Source: Cladorhizidae sp. MBARI D1340-BT2 (Eukaryota; Porifera; Demospongiae; Poecilosclerida; Cladorhizidae). From it: a stretch of 64,000 bases of DNA. A program made the position numbers and the translations under genes. Below, piece after piece: positions 46,819 through 56,985 of this stretch; position 1 is the first letter of the stretch; the number at the start of each line of letters is the position of its first letter. The DNA lies in the NCBI GenBank assembly GCA_028752905.1, contig JAQNBH010000004.1:32391189-32455188 (forward strand). The letters are read 5' to 3'. The notes beneath the pieces were generated by a model. It saw nothing but the letters and a program-made list of their open reading frames with translations. It did no database searches and was not told the DNA's origin.

Positions 46819-48334
46819 TGCACTTCGTCTTTCTCTCGATCAGTGCCACAATCTCATCATAACGCCGGGTATAGCCATCCCCAGAAGCGATGTAGCCTTG
46901 GGGTGCTGTCTTGTAGCGGTAATGGCCCCATGGCATTATGAAAGTTGTGAGATGTTTGTCTGCAGGGTGGAGGGCGACGGAATGGTATCCATTCCATGCA
47001 TCGAAGATGGTCTTGCGGGTGTTGGGAGGGATGGAACGAGCCTGATGGAAAGGTGATTGGGTGTGTTGGGTCTCGCGGGTCGCATGTGCATTGAGAGGCT
47101 GAAAGTCGATCATACGACGTAGTGACCCATTTTTCTTAGCACATGTGACCATGCGATGGCACCATGTCACTGGGTCTCCAACTGGGACCTGTTCCAGGAC
47201 CCCTAGTCTCACATCACGGTCTAGGCCTAGCTTCACCTCGTCTTGCCAATGGAGGGGGACAGGTATAGGAGAGTGGTGAGCAGTGGGGACAGCGTTGGGG
47301 TCAATCATCAGGTGGAGGGGTGGTCCATCCATGAGGGGCAGAGGCTGGTGGTCGCACGTATTGAAGGTGCTGGCCTTGTACCGATCAAGGAGGAATTTCT
47401 CGAGTTTGTCTCGGTTCTCCTCTGTGACTGTGTATGGGAGCTCGGAGAGGGTTGGTGGCGGCTGTGAGCGTCGTGGACAGGGGCATGGCCTCGGTATGTC
47501 GGGTTGTGGCGTGTCTGGTGCAACTGCCGTGGGATGATTTAATCCAGTAGGGATGATCCCGAGGTTGGTGCACGTTTCCCTGCTGAGAAACAGGTTGGAG
47601 ACGTGACCAGTGATGTAGACCATCTGTCGTGAGGATCGTCGGCCTTGTGGTTCTGCGATCTTGACCAGTATGGCCCCCAATATCTTGATGTCACTGTTGT
47701 TGGCAGCGTGCATCTTAAGGGAGACAGGTAGCAGGTCAGTGGTCTTGAGTCCGAGGCGCTTCATAGTGGTGGTGCCAGCTAGGCAGCTTTGGCAGCCGGT
47801 GTCGGCCATGGCCTGGACTGTGATTCTCCTCTGGGGAGCCCTGAGCGTGTGCCCTAGGTGTTTGTAGTCCTCAGCTTGGGTCTGGAGTGAAATGGTTAAG
47901 AACGGCTGGGACTTAGATTGCATTCTCTTCCATGATAGCGTTGATTGACTATAAGTATGGTGGTCAATCGAGTTGGAATGTTGACGTGAGGTCATTGTGC
48001 TTAGGGTGTCAAAGAGTGCACTCTCTTGCTGACCCCTTACCGCCCTGTTGTTGCCCCTACTCCTGCACATCCTCCCAAAGTGGTGGTCACGGTCACATGA
48101 GTCACACCTGGTACCAAAGGCAGGGCAGTTGTTGCGTCTGACCTTAGTAGGTGCGCTCTTCCCGTGCCCCTTGGTCCCACAGTATGAACATAGTTCGTTG
48201 TTGGGTTGGGTTGGGGGATGGGGGATTTGGGGTTTGGGGTCTCCTCTGGCGGCGGTACGAACTACCCATAGCACCTGTGGATTGGGGGAGGGATAGCTGG
48301 GACGCGGATCGTTTCCCAGCTTCCTTGGCCTCAA
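46562..48334 (-). pseudogene. Nucleocapsid zinc knuckle, protease and reverse transcriptase (element 3)
   Basis: In this 590-residue frame, residues 49-90 hold a Cys/His cluster (CSYCGTKGHGK... CDSCDRDHHFGRMC). Residues 177-180 are ADTG, the aspartic protease active site. RT follows with RRMIDFQPLNAHA, motif A (IFDAWNGYHSVAL), motif B (TAPQGYIASGDGY) and motif C KCIDDTLLW. Motif C is CIDD where Gypsy RTs normally have YxDD. The upstream part overlaps gag in another frame. The frame is lost just after motif C near 46800. Confidence 0.9.
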
Positions 48335-48980
48335 TGTACTTGAGTGCTTGCTCTAGGGTCATGGCCTGATTGGGGTCGCCTAAGAGATCCATCTGAATCT
48401 CGGGGTCGGCAATCCCCCGGCACAATACGTCTGTTAGTATGGCCTCCGTATATGATACATCAATGTTGCACCCGGGACATACCTTGGTGTACTTGCAGAC
48501 CCCGGCCTGTCCATGGAGTCTGGCAGCGAACGCACGGATCGATTCGTCTCGGTCTTGCTTCATGTGGTGCAGCACCACTTGTGCAACCATGACGTTCTCC
48601 TCATGCACCGCCAATCTCTTGATGGCCGCTAGGGTCTCCTCCTCGGTTCCTCCTGCTAGGGTGCCGCCTGCGTTCCTCGTCAGGTCTCTTCTCAGCTGTT
48701 CATCGCAGCACTCTAGCAATTGGATGACTCTGTCTGGACAGGCTATCAGCTTGGTAGCTCTCACGTAGTCTCCCCACTGGGACTGGAAGTACATCCAGTC
48801 CTCGGTGGTGCCCGCTGACGAAATGTCAGGTCTTTTCACCTTCTCAACCCTGGCAGCTTGGATAGATCTCTGTGCCTGGTGGGTTGTGGCATGGGCGTTG
48901 AGGAGGACTGCCCCGATCACTGCCTCTTGGTCGGGGGTGCTGTACTCGCAGCCATCCACAGGGCACCTGATCACTGGCAT
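48144..48980 (-). CDS. Gag (matrix/capsid part) of Gypsy element 3
   Basis: The ATG at 48980 opens a 278-residue frame. It starts with a C2H2-like motif (CPVDGCEYSTPD... NAHATTH, residues 6-34), then a capsid-like helical region (DWMYFQSQWGDYVRATKLI, RDESIRAFAARLHGQAG) and a second Cys pair (CPGCNID). The zinc knuckle itself is in the overlapping pol frame, so the last ~25 codons of this frame (after about 48220, within a G/T-rich slippery-looking stretch) are probably out of register. Either a frameshift mutation or programmed shifting could explain this. Confidence 0.8.
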   Translation of the reverse strand: MPVIRCPVDGCEYSTPDQEAVIGAVLLNAHATTHQAQRSIQAARVEKVKRPDISSAGTTEDWMYFQSQWGDYVRATKLIACPDRVIQLLECCDEQLRRDLTRNAGGTLAGGTEEETLAAIKRLAVHEENVMVAQVVLHHMKQDRDESIRAFAARLHGQAGVCKYTKVCPGCNIDVSYTEAILTDVLCRGIADPEIQMDLLGDPNQAMTLEQALKYIEAKEAGKRSASQLSLPQSTGAMGSSYRRQRRPQTPNPPSPNPTQQRTMFILWDQGAREERTY

Positions 48981-49092
48981 GATCTCGTGGTGGTGCTCTT
49001 CAATTGGAGTTTGTTGGATAGTCTTGCTTTCTCCTTGGATTCGGGCGATTGGTTCGGTGCCTCAGGGTCCCCTGGTCCTTAGCGAGGTTGTG

Positions 49093-49105
49093 AGTCAATG
49101 ACAGC
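49093..49105 (-). promoter_or_regulatory. Primer-binding site of Gypsy element 3, self-complementary to its LTR
   Basis: One base inside the 5' LTR the minus strand reads GCTGTCATTGACT. It does not begin with TGG, so it is not a normal tRNA 3'-end match. The plus-strand sequence at 44083-44095 in the other LTR is identical to it, meaning the LTR transcript carries its exact 13-base complement. Confidence 0.6.
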
Positions 49106-49106
49106 A

Positions 49107-49286
49107 TAAAGAATAAGGCATCTGCCTATTTGCATCAAACTTGCACAAAACATCATGTGGTGATTAACAATGACTGACAATGCCTGGTAAAGGGCTTACA
49201 TTAGGTAAGGGGTCTACGCTAGGTAACGGGTCAATAGCTATCTATACATATGCGTATGCATGTTAGTTACTGTTGGTTATTGTCTA
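49107..49286 (-). repeat. 5' LTR of Gypsy element 3, 180 bp
   Basis: Near-identical to 44018-44206 except for a missing 9-base block after 49172, which removes most of the PBS-complementary stretch. Confidence 0.88.
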
Positions 49287-49291
49287 CTGAT
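49287..49291. other. Target site duplication, right copy (CTGAT)
   Basis: Matches 44013-44017. Confidence 0.7.
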
Positions 49292-50369
49292 GGAGCTACA
49301 TAATGTGATCACTGTATTGTACATGTAGCTCCAGGCAAAGCTTGATAAAGAACACTCCCTGTCTTGCCATGCTAATCACTCTCTCAGGAAGTCAACCTTC
49401 TAGCCTTTATGTGAATATTATAAGACAATGGCATGTGTACTAACACAAGTGCCATGGAGCTATATTTATTACTGAGTGGACCCTCTATTGCATACCTGCA
49501 TTTGTTGCGATATCTGTATACACTTGTGCATGTTATTCACAGCATCTGTCTGACTCAGTTTCCATATAAGGCAAGTGTTGATGACTCGCAGTTTGGTTGT
49601 AAAGTGGTTGGTATGTTTTGTTGTTGGGTTTTATAAAGGCCTGTCTACACTGCACAAACCAATGCACATTAATTGGTCACGTCAACACGCAATTCGAATT
49701 GAAATAATGCGCATTCTGGTGCACTTCGATAGGTGGTTTGATGAAATTAAAGTGTTCAAATAACTACGCGAGTGTGCGTTGAAAAGAATTTCATCGACAC
49801 ACGTCTTCATGATGCTTCAGTTGGAAACTTTGGAGCTAGCTGTACACTATCTGTTGCCTGCAGCCAAACTAGCTAGCTAGACCAACTACATAGAGAACTA
49901 TTGCTATGTTTATACATCCAGCATCTGGACTTCTGAAGTTCATGCAGTCGCAACCTTCATTGGTTCTACCTTTCCTTCAGCGCTCTCCTCTTCTTTCTCT
50001 GCAGAAAAATGTTTCCTGTGCGTCTTTAGGGAGCTACAGCAAGAAAAGGAGGCAAAAACAAACACCACCTCAACTATAGCTATATACAGTATGATTTGGA
50101 CTGACTTTAGTGGGTTATTATTTTTGCTTCGTATGGTTTATTTTGGTGCTGTGGATGTGACAAATGTGCTTTGACCCATGCACATCGGTTTAAGTGGAGT
50201 GTGATGACGCAAGTGAAATCCATTGCATGCATTCCGTACCAATCTGTGTGCGGATCTAACGGATATGAAACACATGAGTACAATTTGGTTCAACTATTGT
50301 GTCCAATCATTTGCATCAGACCAATCAGCATCCTAGAACATATCAAGTGTTGAACTTTACAGTCTTACT
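49292..50369. other. Intergenic, no recognised feature
   Basis: AT-rich DNA upstream of the candidate two-exon gene. No supported gene; short frames at 49433-49763 are unconvincing. Confidence 0.4.
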
Positions 50370-50823
50370 ATGATGTCGCTAGAACTATTGGATCGGTGTG
50401 GACCTTTCCCAACCTCTGGCAGGTCTCAGCTTGAGGCTATAACGATCTTAAGGCCAAAGAAAATGCCTGGAAGGAAGTGGCTATCCAGGTAACTGGCTAG
50501 CTATTACCAATAATAATAATATTTCAGCTAGTAGTTCCTCTTTCTGCGCTTCCTCCTGCTAGCCAATAGAAAAATCAAATCCAACTCTTCCTCACTGCGA
50601 GTACTGCTATCCATTGTATTGGTCAAAGTTCAAATGCAGTGGACTCAACGCAAATACTGTGAACCATGCAGAGGAACAGAATGGCCAACATTGTTGTGAA
50701 TCGGCCTTTAGACATAGTTCATTGCAAAACACACAGAAGGGGCTGTCTTTTGAGAGATCAAAATTATTGAAAATGGTTAAAAGTTATGGTATTTCTATTA
50801 GGAAAACAAATCAGCAAAAATGA
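50370..50823 (+). CDS. Candidate small two-exon gene, about 100 aa
   Basis: Exon 1 (50370-50488) starts at tandem ATGs, encodes MMSLELLDRCGPFPTSGR and a basic stretch (RPKKMPGRKW), and ends at a consensus donor CCAG|GTAACT. The best acceptor is AAATGCAG at 50639. Exon 2 (50640-50823) then continues in phase with 61 codons (GLNANTVNHAEEQNG... SIRKTNQQK) to a TGA. The 151-base intron has a weak polypyrimidine tract. The matching phase is the main support. No domain recognised. It ends close to the minus-strand ABCF2-like exon. Confidence 0.3.
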
Positions 50824-50868
50824 TCTTGTCCTCCTATAAATAGCAAGCATAACGCACACTCTCATCAC

Positions 50869-51074
50869 CCAACTGGCTGATCAGCCGGAAGTCATGGCTG
50901 ACGAGCATCATTCCACCCTCAAATGCATTAATGGTGTCGGCTATAGCATCAATGGTCTCCATGTCCAGATGATTGGTCAGCTCATCAAGTAGAAGGAGGT
51001 GTGGTTTTCTAAATGCCAGCCAGGCAAAAATTACACGGCAACGTTGACCATCAGATAGATTCTTCATTGCACAT
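50869..51074 (-). CDS. ABCF2: ABCF2-like ATP-binding cassette, single exon
   Basis: On the minus strand an acceptor TTTTGTCATTAG (ending 51075) is followed by an open segment with the ABC signature LSDGQRCRV, the Walker B/D-loop region [12 protein letters not shown] and the H-loop [13 protein letters not shown]. The segment ends at a possible donor G|GTGATG at 50869/50868. LSDGQ and [13 protein letters not shown] point to ABCF2 among ABCF proteins, which are soluble ribosome-associated ATPases. The usual DEPTNHLD reads DELTNHLD here. No other ABCF2 exon was found in the window, so this is either one exon of a long-intron gene or a duplicated exon fragment. Confidence 0.6.
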
Positions 51075-52925
51075 ATCTAATGACAAAACAACAACAGAAT
51101 AACAACATTAACCCTAACAACAAGCCACTCCCATGCAAAAACAACAGAGTTTGAATAAATAAAATTCCACTGGCTAGAATGTCACCTAGGGAAGAAAACA
51201 AAACAAAATCACCATGGTAAACTGCCATGCAAACATAATCTCCCACCCCCTCCCCCCCCCCCAGAGAAGCCATGTTAAATTATTACCACAATATTTAATT
51301 CCCTCACTACTGGATTGCTAGGAGAGTTAAATCCAACCAGCCCTAGCTAAACAAAGTCAGAAATTCACTATAAAGACAAATATTATGGGCTAGCATTATT
51401 GTTGGTAAATATTGCAATAAGCTTTTGCGACTACACACTGACCACAAATATGAATATCATTATGCCTTTTTTTCAACTTGAAATTTATTCCCTTGATTTT
51501 TCGACTAGATGCTCTAGCCTTCATCAGCAATAACCTCCCCCCCCCCCCCCCCCCGACGAAGGCTAGATGATCTAGTTGAAACATCAAGGCATCAATTTGA
51601 TTATTGAGTTCATTGTAATTTTGTTGTGTCGACTGAAAGTTCATTGAGATATCAATACCTCTATTGTTAAATGCAGAACCTAATTGCTTGCAAATATTCA
51701 GGTTGCTATAAATAGCTAAGGTAAAGGGACTTTACTGTGCCACTATAACAAGCATATCACTACTCTCAATATCTGATCCACACAGTAGGTTTTTGTATGT
51801 CCACACCACAACATTGCTAAGTTATTGAATTTTTATATTTATTGTCCACATGCATTGTCCTTGTTCCGACAAAACAAAGACCAGGCCTTACTCTTTACCG
51901 CACCTACGAATATGATTCATTCATATGACATAATTCCGAATCAATTTTTACATATATACATGAGTGTGAGAGGAGATGTGGAGCTAATATTAGGGCTAGT
52001 TGTTCAGAATAACACATAATTTATTCGGTGTACAACTTCAACTGAAGAAATAATATACTAGGGAAGCAGGCTCTAGGCTATTACCCACATTTTACACGAA
52101 AAAAAGAAAGAAAAAAAAAGCTATTTCCCTTTGGACAACTAACAGGTTAATACTAGAGCTGATCATATTCACAAATCTGGTTATCCAAGCCTTCCCTGTC
52201 AGAGACCAAGTATCACCTTCTGTTGTATCACTAAGCTCACCCACCTGTGTTGATTGTCCAGGCAACGAAGTCGAGCATAAATAAATTTTTTCTAGTGACA
52301 AGTGGTACCCTTGACTTATTTGAGGATGGTTCTAGCAAGGAAGAAGATTGATCAATACTTAGCTGGGTTAGCCTTCTTGTGGACATGGAGCCTTGGATAA
52401 GTTAGCCACAATAGTCAATGTTTTTAAACCTTGGTTACTCGGTAGTGACGCACTTGAAATGTCATGAATAAATAGAGCTGGAAATAAGCTCTGCTATAGT
52501 ATCAAAATTAAGGCTGATCACGCACGTGTTTTTCGATAGAAGAAACTCAGAGATATGGCGCTTTTGTCAGTAAGAGAGTTAAATTGAACAACTGTTTCTC
52601 CAAATATATATATTCAGTAGACCTTCGCACAGCTGAACACATTGGGACCTACCATAGTTTGGATATGGAAGAAGAAAAAAAGAAAAAAGAAAAAAGTTGA
52701 ATATCCAAAAAAGCAAGTGTCATTTAAAAGACTGACTCACGGTGTTTGAATAATATTCCTCAAATCTTTAACAATATTTATCTGCAGGGCCTTGGGATGT
52801 GAGCAGCTTACTTCATGGAGGAGGAGAAGCATCTGTATCCCCAGTAGCTGCCACGCAGTCTAACACACATGCATTAGTTACAGCAGCATTGTATTTATGG
52901 TGAAGAAGCAATTCTTGTCAAAATT
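51075..52925. other. Intergenic or intronic, with a hairpin around a poly-C run
   Basis: Contains the inverted repeat 51490-51527/51556-51592 around a C17 run (see separate entry) and an A/G-rich stretch near 52665-52700. No supported exon. Confidence 0.5.
51490..51592. repeat. Inverted repeat flanking a C17 run
   Basis: CTAGATGCTCTAGCCTTCATC (within 51504-51527) is an imperfect reverse complement of GACGAAGGCTAGATGATCTAG (51555-51575). Matching CTTGATTTTTCGA and TTGAAACATCAAGG lie outside. The poly-C sits in the loop. It resembles a small dispersed foldback family. Confidence 0.7.
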
Positions 52926-52929
52926 ATCC

Positions 52930-53040
52930 ATGTCAAAATTACATGCAGCCAGAGTTAGGGCACCTCAAATCTGAGCACCTGAACTGGCTGCAAGTATTGC
53001 TCCTCATTGGAAAATGCTAGGCAGTTGTAATTACTAATGT
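52930..53040 (+). repeat. Dispersed repeat, second copy, left half
   Basis: Similar to 33955-34060 (CAAAATTACATGCAG, CTGAACTGGCTG, AGGCAGTTGTAATTAC). Its right half is at 55136-55225, beyond two minisatellites. Confidence 0.6.
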
Positions 53041-53079
53041 GCTTACAGGAAGCCTCAAGGATAGTTCACCGTATAATGG

Positions 53080-53530
53080 TGGCAAAGCTTACCATTGTGC
53101 TGCATTCCATTCCACTTACCTTGCCCAGGCATAATGGTGGCAAAGCCTACTGCTGTGCTACACATCATTCCACTTGCATTGCGCTGCATAATGGTGGCAA
53201 AGCCTACCACTGTGCTGCACTCCATTCCACCTGCATTGTCCCATGATGGTGGCAAAGCCTATCACTGTGCTGTACTCCATTGCACTTGCATTGCACTGCA
53301 TAATGGTGGCAAAGCCTACCACTGTGCTGTATTCCATTCCACTTGTATTGCGCTGCATAATAGTGGCAAAGCCAACCACTGTGCTGTACTCCATTCCACT
53401 TGCATTGCACTGCATAATGGTGGCAAAGCCTACCACTGTGCTGTATTCCATTCCACTTGCATTGCGCTGCATAATGGTGGCAAAGCTTACCGCTGTGCTG
53501 CACTCTATTCCTTCCACTTGCCTTCCGCTG
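53080..53530. repeat. Minisatellite, 57 bp unit, about 8 copies
   Basis: The unit carries GCATAATGGTGGCAAAGCCT, CACTGTGCTG and ATTCCACTTGCATTGC. The period is 19 codons, so frames stay open on both strands; no sign of a real gene. Confidence 0.93.
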
Positions 53531-53696
53531 CGTTGTTTATTCACAATACAATGCTACAGTGTTCCGTTGCAGTGAACTCGGAAGAAATTGGCCTTTGAAT
53601 TTGCTACTTTTTGGCTAGTAGGAGGGGAAGAGAAAAATGCTGGAGATCTCTAGCTAGCAACAAGTTCTAGATATAGAACAACTAGTGTAGATATAG

Positions 53697-54815
53697 CTAG
53701 GGCATTGTTACCTGCCACGCAACTAGCTCTAGCTAACACTAGTTATAGTAGTGTAGTTATAGCCAGGGCATTGTTACCTGCCATGCAACTACCTCTAGCT
53801 AACACTAGTTATAGTAGTGTAGATATAGCCAGGGCATTATTACCTGCCATGCAAATAGCTCTAGCTAACATTATAGTAGTGTAGTTATAGCCAGGGCATT
53901 GTTACGTGCCATGCAACTAGCTCTAGCTAACACTAGTTATAGTAGTGTAGTTATAGCTAGGGCCTTGTTACCTGCCATGCAACTAGCTCTAGCTAACACT
54001 AGTTATAGTAGTATAGTTATAGCTAGGGCGTTATTACCTGCCATGCAACTAGTTCTAGCTAACACTAGTTATAGTAGTATAGTTATAGCTAGGGTGTTAT
54101 TACCTGCCATGCAACTAGCTCTAGCTAACACTAGTTATAGTAGTGTAGTTATAGCTACTAGTTATTGTAGTGCAGTTATAGCTAGGGCATTAATACCTGC
54201 CATGCAAGTTCTAGCTAACACTAGTTATAGTAGTGTAGTTATAGCTAGGGCGTTATTACTTGCCATGCAACTAGCAACTATGCAACTAGCTCTAGGTAAC
54301 ACTAGTTATAATAGTGTAGTTATAGCCAGAGCAGAGTTAGCTGACATGCAACTAGCTCTAACTAACACTAGTTTAATATTGCAGATATAGCTAGGGCATT
54401 ATTACCTGCCATGCAACTAGCTCTAGCTAACACTATAGTTATAGTAGTGTAGTTATAGCCAGAGCATTGTTAGCTGACATGCAACTAGCTCTAGCTAACA
54501 CTAGTTATAGTAGTATAGTTATAGCTTGGGCATTATTATCTGACATGCAACTAGCTCTAACTAACACTAGTTATAGTTGTTTAGATATAGTTATGGCATT
54601 ATTACCTGCCATGCAACTAGCTCTAGCTAACACTAGTTATGGTAGTGTAGATATAGCTAGGGCATTATTACCTGACATGCAACTAGCTCTATAACACTAG
54701 TTATAGTAGTATATTATAGCTTGGGCATTATTACCTGCCATGCAACTAGCTCTAGCTAACACTAGTTACAGTAGTATAGTTAAAGCCAGGGCAATCTTAC
54801 CTGCCATGCAATCTG
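53697..54815. repeat. Minisatellite, 66 bp unit, about 17 copies
   Basis: The unit includes ACCTGCCATGCAACTAGCTC, TAGCTAACACTAGTTATAG and TAGTGTAGTTATAGCTAGGG. Several units are shortened by 6-30 bp. The 22-codon period gives a 163-codon open frame (53899-54390) with a hydrophobic repeat peptide; this is probably incidental. Confidence 0.95.
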
Positions 54816-55135
54816 CTGCGGCATTTACCTTCGCTCACTCCTATATTGAGAATTGCCACAAACACGAGAAGCTTCTCACTGACTCAATCAGCTTCTCTTC
54901 CCCAATCTGCACCTCCTAGCTAGCTAAAAATGCTGATGGTTCAGTTGATCTAGATTCTAGCATTCTGATTGGCCTGAAGTTGCGTTGCTAATCCCAGAAT
55001 AAAACTTTTTCCCCTCCTTTCTAATCGAGCGTTCTATTTCATTTCGTTGTTCGGTTCACAATATGACGGAGCAGAAAGCAGCGCTCCTCTCGGTCTCCAT
55101 CACACAGTGAGCCGGCATTCTCACTCTCACTCAAT

Positions 55136-55225
55136 TAGCATTTCATTAGGTGCTAATAAGTGGATAAGTAGTGAGCACAGGACCAAAAGAGCATGGTCAT
55201 TCACAAGGCCAATGCAGGCTAAAGG
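55136..55225 (+). repeat. Dispersed repeat, second copy, right half
   Basis: TTAGGTGCTAATAAGTG, AGCATGGTCATT and CAATGCAGGCTAA match 34095-34185. Confidence 0.55.
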
Positions 55226-56276
55226 CTGGTTCACAAAATACTGCTAGGCCTTCGTGTCGCATCACTTCTAGCTGTTCACAATAACAGAGACGCCGCTTGA
55301 GCAAATTTGAACTTTCACACAATTGAAACCACACCCATTAATGAATGGAAGCCAACCCTCATGTCATTTGCGCATTCCATATACTAGGGAAAGTTCTCAC
55401 TGTTTCGATAAGCCTTTCGTCGTCCGTTCAGATTTGAAATCACCAGCTTTGACTGAAAAATCTAAATAAAGCACACCAGAATGACAAAAAACACAAATAA
55501 ACGCACACCAGAATGATGCAATCGCAGGACGCAACACCGCTCAAATAGAACTTGATTCTATTCAAGCAGTCTGACGTGAATTTGTCTTCATAATTTTTTT
55601 TTTAAACGGCACGTCGCATCGCTTGATCACTTTGCATATTCAGCCCTAAGCACTGCTCCCTAATCAAAACACTCATTAGATTACAGCTTCCTGTAACCAC
55701 ACCTCTCTAGCACTTTCCAATCAAAATACACCTTTAAAAACAACGTTAGCGTTTGCTGGTAATCCACACAATAATGCAAACAGCAATACCTGCAACATGT
55801 TAGAAAATCACTTTTAATTAAGTATTTGAGAAATAAGGTTAGAGGTCGACATTATGTAATGCAATTTTTGCAAGTCGAATTCGTTCGAGTTGGCCTTTGC
55901 ACCAATATATAGTTCCATGTAGAACATTACCATCACCTCGTGCGCTAGGGAAAAAAATCACTTCCCAGGGAAACGATGCGTGGAGAGGTCAAATACGCAA
56001 TTACATTTACTTTCAGATACATTTGACTATAAGTCTGATATGTAGTATGCTGTTTGCCGGTGAGTCCGTATCTGCCCAGCGACCTCCTCATCTGCTACTC
56101 ATCCTTCTCTTCAGGATAGCAGCCCAGCATGTAGACCAGAGCAGACAGGTCAACGTTCAGGTGATCTTTCAGATGCTTCATATACCAATGTCAACAACAA
56201 ATAATAATAACAAATATCGATTATGAGCAACCAAAAAAATTGACAAGCAGCCCGAGATTTAATTAAATTAAGTATA
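55226..56276. other. Intergenic, no recognised feature
   Basis: AT-rich, no supported gene or repeat. Confidence 0.4.
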
Positions 56277-56985
56277 TGAAACACATATGCAACAACAGAT
56301 ATGAAGCACATACGTAACAACAAATGTGAAGCACATATGTAACAACAAATGAAGTGCATACCTAACAACAAATGTGAAACACATATGCAACAACAAATGT
56401 GAAGCACATACGTAACAACAGATGTGAAGCACATGCACAACAAATGTGAAGCACATACATAACCACAAATGTGAAGCATGTACGTAACAACAAATGTGAA
56501 GCACATGTGAAACACATACATAATAACAATGTGAAGCACATGGGTAACAACAGATTTGAAGCATATACGTAATGACAGATGTGAAGTACAACAAAAGTTG
56601 AGCACATACGTAACAACAATGTGAAGCACATACCTAACAACAAATGTGAAACACATACGTAACAACAAACTGAAGCACATACGTAATGACAAATGTGAAG
56701 CACATATGTAACAACAAATGTGAAGCACATACATATAAACAAAAGTGAAGCACATACCTAACAACAAATGTGAAACACATACGTAACAACAATGTGAAGC
56801 ACATATGTAATGACAAATGTGAAGCACATACCTAACAACGAATGTGAAACAAACACATACGTAACAACAATGTGAAACAGATACGTAACAACAATGTGAA
56901 GCACATACCTAACAACAAATGTGAAACACATACCTAACAACAAATGTGAAACACATATGTAACAACACATACAGACTTACCAACC
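56277..56985. repeat. Minisatellite, about 25 bp unit, about 27 copies
   Basis: The unit is GTGAAGCACATACGTAACAACAAAT with frequent 1-6 bp indels (CACATATG, CACATACC variants). Overlapping minus-strand frames are repeat artefacts. Confidence 0.93.

Larger units (their letters stand above)
44018..49286 (-). mobile_element. Ty3/Gypsy element 3, nearly full length
   Basis: A 5,269 bp minus-strand element with two LTRs, a 5 bp target duplication, a primer-binding region, a polypurine tract, and gag, protease, RT, RNase H and integrase in Gypsy order. Coding frames are interrupted only a few times. The internal part is visibly GC-rich compared with its AT-rich surroundings. Its PBS does not start with TGG but is complementary to part of its own LTR (see findings). 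Confidence 0.93.

Noticed and set aside
53899..54390. 163-codon hydrophobic repeat ORF
   Set aside because: Product of the 66 bp tandem unit; frame lost where units are shortened; treated as repeat.
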